The notes below the pieces were generated by a model. That model saw only the letters and a list, made by a program, of their open reading frames with translations. It had not been told where the DNA came from and searched no databases. A stretch of 64,000 bases of DNA from assembly GCF_000026045.1 (NCBI RefSeq), contig NC_007426.1, positions 2,232,001 through 2,296,000 of the forward strand, read 5' to 3'. The position numbers were made by a program, and so were the translations under genes. This DNA is from Natronomonas pharaonis DSM 2160 (GTDB lineage: Archaea > Halobacteriota > Halobacteria > Halobacteriales > Haloarculaceae). This document shows, piece after piece, positions 52,874 through 58,188 of this stretch. Every line of letters begins with the position of its first letter. The first letter of the stretch is position 1.

Positions 52874-53947
52874 ATGGACGCTATCGTTCTGGCTGGCGGT
52901 TATGCGACGCGACTGTGGCCGGTCACGCGCCATCGGCCGAAGATGCTCCTGCCGCTCGGGGAAAGAACAGTCCTCGATCGATTGCTGGCCGAGTTGGAAG
53001 CCGAATCCCGCATCGACGACGTCTTCGTCAGCACCAACGCGCAGTTCGAGACGCTCATCCGAAACCATCTCGCGGAAACGGACTTCGAGAAACCACAGGT
53101 CAGCGTCGAGTCGACGACCGGCGAGGACGAGAAGCTGGGCGTGATTGCGGCGCTGGCACAACTCGTCGAGCGAGAAGCCCTCGACGATGACACGTTGGTC
53201 GTTGGCGGCGACAACGTCCTCGGGCTGTCGCTTGCGCGGTTTTGCGACCAGTTTGAGGCACACGGTGGGCCGACACTGGCCGCCTACGATGTCGGCACGC
53301 CAGCGGCCGCCAGCAGCTACGGCGTGCTCGAAACCGCAGCGCCAGCAGGGCAGACGGACGGTGGGAGCGACACAGCAGCTGCGACACCCACAGACAGCGA
53401 CGCTGAGGTCGGCGGCGATACCAGCCTCGAAGTCACCACTTTCGCCGAAAAGCCCGACGATCCGTCGAGTTCGCTCGTTTCCGTTGCCTGTTACGGCTTC
53501 CCGGCCGAGCTGCTGTCGAAGTTTGACGCCTATCTTGCAGCCGGCAACAACCCGGACGAGCCGGGATGGTTCGTCAAATGGCTCGTCGAGGAGACGCCTG
53601 AAACCGTACAGGCCGTGCCCTTCGATGACGCGTGGTTCGATGTCGGCACGCCGGAGAGCTATCTCAACGCGGTCGCTTGGGCACTCGATGGCGACAGCTA
53701 TGTTCACCCTGAGGCGGCTATCGGCGACGACGTGACGCTTGGGTCGAATGTCCACGTGATGGCCGACGCAGAGATCACTGATTCGAGCCTTGAGCGGACG
53801 GTCGTCTTCCCCGAAGCGACGATTGCCGACAGTGAGCTGGAACGAACGCTCGTTGACACCGGAGCAGAATTGGAGTCGGTGGCGCTTTCTGAGTCCGTTA
53901 TCGGCGCTTATACGCGGCTGGGTGGTGCTGGCGGGCGGCCGGGCTGA
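52874..53947 (+). CDS. Sugar-1-phosphate nucleotidylyltransferase with short beta-helix
   Basis: 357 aa. MDAIVLAGGYATRLWPVTRH then RPKMLLPLGERTVLDRLLAE is the nucleotide-binding loop (LAGGYATRLWP is nearer to RfbA/mannose-type enzymes than to GlmU). TLVVGGDNVLGLSL, FAEKPDD and AWFDVGTPESYLNAV follow. A low-complexity insertion (about residues 155-185, GQTDGGSDTAAATPTDSDAE) separates strands. The C-terminal 60 residues have hexapeptide-like repeats (AAIGDDVTLGSNVHVMADAE). It is the last gene of the sugar island; product nucleotide sugar is not determinable by eye. Confidence 0.85.
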   Translation: MDAIVLAGGYATRLWPVTRHRPKMLLPLGERTVLDRLLAELEAESRIDDVFVSTNAQFETLIRNHLAETDFEKPQVSVESTTGEDEKLGVIAALAQLVEREALDDDTLVVGGDNVLGLSLARFCDQFEAHGGPTLAAYDVGTPAAASSYGVLETAAPAGQTDGGSDTAAATPTDSDAEVGGDTSLEVTTFAEKPDDPSSSLVSVACYGFPAELLSKFDAYLAAGNNPDEPGWFVKWLVEETPETVQAVPFDDAWFDVGTPESYLNAVAWALDGDSYVHPEAAIGDDVTLGSNVHVMADAEITDSSLERTVVFPEATIADSELERTLVDTGAELESVALSESVIGAYTRLGGAGGRPG

Positions 53948-54003
53948 CAGTGTGACGAACGGAAGCCCACCCCTTCAGGGCTGTCTCTTACAGGGATACA
54001 GGA

Positions 54004-54032
54004 GAAAGCCCACGGCTTTAGCCGTGGGATGA
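54004..54032. repeat. Solo IS200/IS605-type hairpin
   Basis: GAAAGCCCACGGCTTTAGCC then GTGGGATGAA is the perfect version of the hairpin repeated at 9246-9389. It lies 57 bp after the nucleotidyltransferase stop, again at the 3' end of a gene. Confidence 0.7.
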
Positions 54033-54083
54033 ATCTGTCACCCACAACTCCTATCGCTGTAGCTCGTCGAGAAAGAGACCAAG

Positions 54084-54276
54084 ATGCAGAGCGGCTCACG
54101 AAGCCAGCGGACTGATCTAGACGAGGCGGGGCTGTGTGAGATCGATGTTTCTGGCACGGCTCGAAAGGAATTCCAGTCTGCTGAGTTCGGTGACAAACGG
54201 CTCACTGACCGGTTGGTGCAGGTCGGAGATCGGCTCGGTAGGGCACCCGCCGAGTCGAGCCCACAAACCGGAGTAC
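54084..54276 (+). pseudogene. N-terminal remnant of an IS4-type haloarchaeal transposase
   Basis: MQSGSRSQRTDLDEAGLCEI then DVSGTARKEFQSAEFGDKRL and TDRLVQVGDRLGRAPAESSP match the N-terminal DNA-binding start of haloarchaeal IS4/Tn5-type transposases. Homology stops after PAES, where the frame continues into the IS605-type end at 54329. The DDE domain is absent. Confidence 0.65.
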
Positions 54277-54328
54277 CCGTGAGGGGAATCTTGCCTCAGA
54301 GTCAGGCATGGCCTAAATCACCCACCGA

Positions 54329-54364
54329 GGAATCCCACGGCTTCAGCCGTGCGGAGGATGTCAA
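54329..54364 (+). repeat. IS200/IS605-type right-end hairpin
   Basis: GGAATCCCACGGCTTCAGCC then GTGCGGAGGATGTCAA; same pattern as 24331-24365. It closes the decayed patch carrying the IS4-type fragment. Confidence 0.65.
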
Positions 54365-54399
54365 TTAACTAGCTGCTTCGCTCTACTACGCTCGCACGT

Positions 54400-54445
54400 A
54401 TCTTAACCAACAGAACGATGTCTATTCGTTAATGTTGGTTAAGAT
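54400..54445. repeat. Long inverted repeat ATCTTAACCAACA…TGTTGGTTAAGAT
   Basis: 13-bp perfect arms (54400-54412 and 54433-54445) with an inner AACGA/TCGTT pair, forming a near-complete 46-bp hairpin. It marks the left edge of the accessory patch. See also 50485, 56462 and 57929. Confidence 0.85.
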
Positions 54446-54451
54446 AGCGTT

Positions 54452-54712
54452 GAGTGGGGTCGGCGGTCGCTCCGCTGTCGGGAGGTCTTGAGGGGTGGGG
54501 TGAGGTGTTTCTGTTGGCGTGGGGGGACGCGCGTGGGGGCCTGCGATGGAGGGTGTCTGGTGGCCCGCCGCTGGGCGTCGCCGCCGAGGCGTGGGGTGGG
54601 CGCGGCTCGATGCCGCCCGGAGGTGGTGGGTGTGGTTTTGGGTCGTCCCACGCCTGCGCGTGTAGTGTCTCAGGTGGGCGGTGGGTGCAGTAGTGGTTGT
54701 GCTGTCCACCGT
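54452..54712. other. G-rich, strand-asymmetric non-coding stretch
   Basis: The plus strand has many G runs (GGGGTGGGGTGAG, GTGGGGGGACGCG, CGTGGGGTGGGCGCGG, GGAGGTGGTGGGTG) and few C runs. Frames here lack haloarchaeal codon character. It lies between the long inverted repeat and the first copy of the 85-bp direct repeat. Confidence 0.6.
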
Positions 54713-54777
54713 CGGCGGAAATGGCTGTGCAGAAGACCGCCCACACACCGTTATCGATTTGAAATGCTTCACTGGTG
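54693..54777. repeat. 85-bp direct repeat, left copy, flanking tumE-tumA
   Basis: Identical to 55724-55808 over 85 bp, starting GTGGTTGTGCTGTCCACCGT and ending GCTTCACTGGTG. It includes one CACACACCGTTATCGATTTG repeat unit. A related degenerate unit, CACACACCATATTCGAATGA, is at 54798-54817. Confidence 0.92.
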
Positions 54778-54866
54778 CTCCCCAGAGAAGCAGCTCTCAC
54801 ACACCATATTCGAATGAGGCTCTTCCCATACATTTACTGTGGTGGGATTCGTACCATAGGGTATTG

Positions 54867-55148
54867 ATGGGCCATACGGTCATTGAAGACGTCGAGGACC
54901 GCGTTGGCAACCGTGTGATCCGGCGAAAGATCATCAAGACCGATGACCCGCAGTATCCCAGCGGCTACCGCTATGCGCTCCACTACGGCTATACGGATGG
55001 CCGAGACACCATCCTCCGGTACGACAACGAGAACGAAACTGTCGGCCGACACGAGTGTCACACACCGGAGGGCGTCACCGAAATCGAGTTTCCGGGGATG
55101 ATGGACCTCCGTGACCGGTTCCGCAAAGAAATCGAACACAACCCATGA
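54867..55148 (+). CDS. tumE: TumE-type toxin (DUF6516), second copy
   Basis: 93 aa from the ATG at 54867 (MGHTVIEDVEDRVGNRVIRR). Core: SGYRYALHYGYTDGRDTILR then YDNENETVGRHECHTPEGVT and EIEFPGMMDLRDRFRKEIE. The RYDNxN, GRHE and EIEF elements are shared with the copy at 49140-49475, which lies in the opposite orientation. Its stop overlaps the antitoxin start by four bases (ATGA). Expected to inhibit growth unless bound by TumA; the exact biochemical activity is not visible. Confidence 0.85.
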   Translation: MGHTVIEDVEDRVGNRVIRRKIIKTDDPQYPSGYRYALHYGYTDGRDTILRYDNENETVGRHECHTPEGVTEIEFPGMMDLRDRFRKEIEHNP

Positions 55149-55573
55149 CCGAAAACACACTCAAAATCACGTTCCAGCAAGCCAGGGAGCATCGCCAGGC
55201 GGCACGCGAACGCTTGCGACAGGCTGAAGCGGGTGACACTAGCAAGCCGATCGAACAGGACGTGCGATTCATCCTCAACTTCGAGGAGTTCGACGACATC
55301 GCCCGACTCATGCGTACCGCAAATCTTGAGCTCATCGAGGCAATCGTCTCCGAGGAGCCAGCAAGCATCCGTCAGCTGGCTGAGACTGTTGACCGCGATT
55401 ACCGCGAAGTCCACCGCAATCTGACTGAGCTCGAATCACTCGGTGTGATCGAGTTCGAAGACGACGGCTCCCGTAAGAAGCCACTGCTCCGTGATGGAGC
55501 CGAGAACATCGATTTCTCAATTCGGTTCCCCCGGTCTCCTGACCGTGGAGAGGTACCGGGCACATCGGCTTGA
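55145..55573 (+). CDS. tumA: TumA-type antitoxin (HVO_A0114-like HTH), second copy
   Basis: 142 aa. MTENTLKITFQQAREHRQAA, then the shared block DVRFILNFEEFDDIARLMRT, then a winged HTH: NLELIEAIVSEEPASIRQLA then ETVDRDYREVHRNLTELESL, wing VIEFEDDGSRKKPLLRDG and tail ENIDFSIRFP. Order toxin-antitoxin and the four-base overlap equal the module at 48.7-49.5 kb, but sequence similarity is moderate, so two separate acquisitions are likely. An IS605-type end starts 7 bp after its stop. Confidence 0.85.
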   Translation: MTENTLKITFQQAREHRQAARERLRQAEAGDTSKPIEQDVRFILNFEEFDDIARLMRTANLELIEAIVSEEPASIRQLAETVDRDYREVHRNLTELESLGVIEFEDDGSRKKPLLRDGAENIDFSIRFPRSPDRGEVPGTSA

Positions 55574-55579
55574 GGCACA

Positions 55580-55614
55580 TTGACATCCTCTCCACCTTGG
55601 AGGGTGGGGATCCC
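55580..55614 (+). repeat. IS200/IS605-type end hairpin after tumA
   Basis: TTGACATCCTCTCCACCTTG then GAGGGTGGGGATCCC: the TTGACATCC-hairpin-GGATCCC layout of the ends at 24331-24365 and 54329-54364, in opposite orientation. Together with 54329-54364 it brackets the tumE-tumA module. Confidence 0.65.
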
Positions 55615-55723
55615 TCGCGTGGGGGTCTCGGCTCATGCCGAACCACCCCGCGAGCGACATTCTCCGACGCCGGTTGTAGGGTACTCTGGTCTGTGCGCGC
55701 TTCTTTGGGACTTTCGTGGGAGT

Positions 55724-55808
55724 GTGGTTGTGCTGTCCACCGTCGGCGGAAATGGCTGTGCAGAAGACCGCCCACACACCGTTATCGATTTGAAATGCTT
55801 CACTGGTG
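55724..55808. repeat. 85-bp direct repeat, right copy
   Basis: Exact copy of 54693-54777; the two enclose tumE-tumA. Confidence 0.92.
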
Positions 55809-56188
55809 TTCTTCTCAAATCGGTTCTCACACACCGTTGTCGAAATGAAATACTGTGGCTAGGGCGGCCAAACTCGAACACCCACACACCGTTTTCGAAG
55901 TGAAATGGATTCGCAAAATCCGGATATTGGGCCATATGGACAGTGGGTGGCGTTATTGGTAGCTGCTGTAGCCACGCTAGCTGATTCATTTCGATGGCGG
56001 TCTCACGTCCTGGGGTGCGACAGACGATTTCACTTCGAAAACGGTGTGTGACGGTGGCCGCTCCGCCTCGACTCTCCCCCACTGGGTGTGAGAAGACGGA
56101 CAGTGTTTCATTTCGAATACGGGGCCTTCATTTCGATGACACCCCTTTCATTTCGACAACACCCCCTTCATTTCGAAGACGGGTCGCC
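55773..56188. repeat. Cluster of ORB-like CACACACCGTT-TCGAAATGAAA repeats
   Basis: Forward units at 55773, 55828 and 55883 (CACACACCGTTNTCGANNTGAAAT), an inverted unit at 56027-56050 (ATTTCACTTCGAAAACGGTGTGTG), and a tandem run of inverted short units TTCATTTCGANNAC-ACCCC at about 56106, 56126, 56146 and 56166. Further forward units are at 54742 and 54798. Spacing, opposed orientation and C/G runs resemble origin recognition boxes of haloarchaeal replication origins, but no orc1/cdc6 gene is in the window. No gene is supported in 55615-56591. Confidence 0.7.
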
Positions 56189-56377
56189 GGAGTGCGTCAG
56201 CTAGCCCGAACGACCACCAGACACGATATCTGTGAGAAGCCCCCGAAACGAGCACGCCCAGCGCATGGGGCGAGACCCACACGAAAACGACTCGCCTGTC
56301 GGTTGTGGGAGAGCGGATGTCGCGAGTTCTTTCGACCACAGTGCGAACCGCTTCGCCAGAAGAACTCGCGACATCTC

Positions 56378-56585
56378 CTCTCTTTTTCGCCACCCGAACA
56401 GTGGAGCACACGCCGCCGTCCCCCGAGCTTCACGTGAAAAAGTGGTGTGTCCCCCCCACCGTCTTACCCAACAACGCGACGGCAAAGAGTCCGGTGTTGG
56501 GTAAGATGGCACCCACCACCGTTTCAGCAATTCTCAGCCAACCGCCTCCACACCGCAGAACAACGACCACGAACACACACCACCG
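56378..56585. repeat. About 200-bp direct repeat, left copy, flanking the HTH-PIN pair
   Basis: Nearly identical to 57846-58050 (CTCTTTTTCGCCACCCGAA… through CAATTCTCAGCCAACCGCC…). It includes the inverted repeat at 56462-56506. Confidence 0.9.
56462..56506. repeat. Inverted repeat TCTTACCCAACA…TGTTGGGTAAGA
   Basis: 12-bp perfect arms (56462-56473 and 56495-56506). It is a G/C-shifted version of the 54400 palindrome: both arms changed A to C and T to G together, so symmetry is kept. Confidence 0.85.
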
Positions 56586-56591
56586 TTTTAA

Positions 56592-57128
56592 TTAAATCAG
56601 AGTGAAATCATCGTCCTCGGCATCAATTAGATCCCAGAGCGTAATAATAGAAACTTGACCAGTGTAGCCCAACGAGGATATTGCGGTTTCAATCGCCTCA
56701 CAGGCAATCCGATCAGCGGTGATCACCGTCACGGTATCTGCCGTCTTCTTATCGAGGAGATATTCGACAGCGAGACCAGCGAACACCGGATCCGCTTTCT
56801 CGACGTCATGTTCGTCTTTGTCTGTAGATTTTGAAGCGATCGCCCGCCGTGCAATATCCTGAGCGGTCGTCGCCTTGCTGTGTGACACAGTCGGTGCATC
56901 AACAGTCTTGGCCCACCCCTCATCTTGAGCGCGCTCCAAGGCTGGTCTGACGCCTCCCTGTTCGATTTCTTCTTCAACGCGGGAGGGTACGAAGAGAGTG
57001 ACGCTGGCACGTCGAACGACTTGGCGGAACCGACGATGTTTGGACGTTCCGGGATTCCCTGCGCTGATGAAGACATTCGTATCGACTAATGTGACGTGCT
57101 CGGGGGAGAGAGGAGATGACTCGTCCAT
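56592..57128 (-). CDS. PIN-domain protein, probable toxin of an HTH-PIN pair
   Basis: 178 aa. VTLVDTNVFISAGNPGTSKH gives the first PIN Asp, FVPSRVEEEIEQGG the second acid, EKADPVFAGLAVEYLLDK the third and TVITADRIACEAIETAI the last (TADR in place of the common TND). The length exceeds typical VapC (about 130) and has an added middle helix region (AQDIARRAIASKSTDKDEHD). It follows the HTH gene by 15 bp on the same strand. Expected to be a ribonuclease; the HTH protein would be its antitoxin or regulator, which is inferred from arrangement. Confidence 0.82.
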   Translation of the reverse strand: MDESSPLSPEHVTLVDTNVFISAGNPGTSKHRRFRQVVRRASVTLFVPSRVEEEIEQGGVRPALERAQDEGWAKTVDAPTVSHSKATTAQDIARRAIASKSTDKDEHDVEKADPVFAGLAVEYLLDKKTADTVTVITADRIACEAIETAISSLGYTGQVSIITLWDLIDAEDDDFTLI

Positions 57129-57143
57129 GAGACGGAAGGCAAA

Positions 57144-57770
57144 TTACGATTCTGAATTCGGAAGCGGGGCGGCCACGTCGAGGTCAGTCTCGAACTCGAT
57201 ATCACCTGCGATGTCTGGAAAGATGACATCGAAGTGTGGATCGTATTCTTGTCCGACTGCGAGCGCAGGTCTCAAAGCGAGAACGATACTGATTGCCTCG
57301 CCAGTCGGAATGTCGAGTGGATCGGCAACCATCCGCTGTGTGATTTGACCTGCATAGTGCAGCCCAGCCTGTCGGACTGCAGCAGCCACTTTCCCAACAC
57401 CATATCGCTCCACGAAGTACGAGACGTCTTCATCGACCTCTTGAAGCGCGACTGCATGCAGGATCGTCGGTGTCACCACAATGCCGTCGGTCGTGATTTG
57501 TAGTGGCTCCGCGGTCACTTCGACAGGCCGGTCACCTTCCAGCGTGACGATACCGAGCGCCTCGAGCGTTTCGACGTGATCGTAGACCGTGGTCTTCGGA
57601 ATCGCCAGAGCCTCCTTGATCTGTGGGCGAGTGGCTGGTCCGTAATAGCAAGCGTAGACGTAGACGCGAGCAAGCGCTGGATGCTCCAGCAGTCGTCCGA
57701 CGGTCGCAAGCTGATTGATTCCGGCTTCGAGGTCCTGCGATGGTGTTTTTGAGACGGAACGTGGGGGCAT
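57144..57770 (-). CDS. HTH (TrmB/DUF7437-like) regulator paired with the PIN protein
   Basis: Start at 57770 (MPPRSVSKTPSQDLEAGINQ); 208 aa. The winged HTH is LLEHPALARVYVYACYYGPA then TRPQIKEALAIPKTTVYDHV and ETLEALGIVTLEGDRPVEV. The C-terminal domain (LHAVALQEVDEDVSYFVERY, then GVGKVAAAVRQAGLHYAGQI) may bind the PIN partner or a ligand. This architecture with a following PIN gene recurs in haloarchaea. The pair is enclosed by long direct repeats, suggesting it moves or was captured as a cassette. Confidence 0.8.
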   Translation of the reverse strand: MPPRSVSKTPSQDLEAGINQLATVGRLLEHPALARVYVYACYYGPATRPQIKEALAIPKTTVYDHVETLEALGIVTLEGDRPVEVTAEPLQITTDGIVVTPTILHAVALQEVDEDVSYFVERYGVGKVAAAVRQAGLHYAGQITQRMVADPLDIPTGEAISIVLALRPALAVGQEYDPHFDVIFPDIAGDIEFETDLDVAAPLPNSES

Positions 57771-57845
57771 ACACTCTAGTACGAAATCCGTAAACTTCAA
57801 ACTAGTCCCGCCGCCCGAACCAGCAGAGACACCACCACATTGGCG

Positions 57846-58050
57846 CTCTTTTTCGCCACCCGAAGAGTGGAGTACACGCCGCCGTCCCCCCGAGCTTCAC
57901 GTGAAAGAGTGGTGTGTCCCCCCCACCGTCTTACCCAACAACGCGACGGCGGAGAGTCCAGCGTTGGGTAAGATGGCACCCACCACCGTTTCAGCAATTC
58001 TCAGCCAACCGCCGACACGCACCGCAGAACAGCGAGCACGAACACACACC
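57846..58050. repeat. About 200-bp direct repeat, right copy
   Basis: Partner of 56378-56585; the two enclose the HTH-PIN pair. Differences are scattered single bases. It continues into the GC-rich 58051-58188 gap, in which I see no gene. Confidence 0.9.
57929..57973. repeat. Inverted repeat TCTTACCCAAC…GTTGGGTAAGA
   Basis: 11-bp perfect arms (57929-57939 and 57963-57973) inside the right direct repeat, equivalent to 56462-56506. Confidence 0.85.
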
Positions 58051-58188
58051 ATCACTTCACCGAACGGTGGTGTGTGTCTCCGCTCGACGGGCGGGGACGG
58101 ACACGACACAGAGGTGGGTGGTGGGCCGCCTTTCGAGGGAGGCCCCGTCCGTGCCGTCCGGGCCACGTACCGTCCCGCCGTGGCACGT

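Noticed and set aside
52844-53755. 303-codon minus-strand frame opposite the nucleotidyltransferase
   Set aside because: Fully antisense to a gene with clear catalytic motifs.
55773-56188. CRISPR array reading of the CACACACC/TTTCATTTCGA repeats
   Set aside because: Spacing is irregular, units occur in both orientations, spacers are not uniform in length and no cas gene is nearby.
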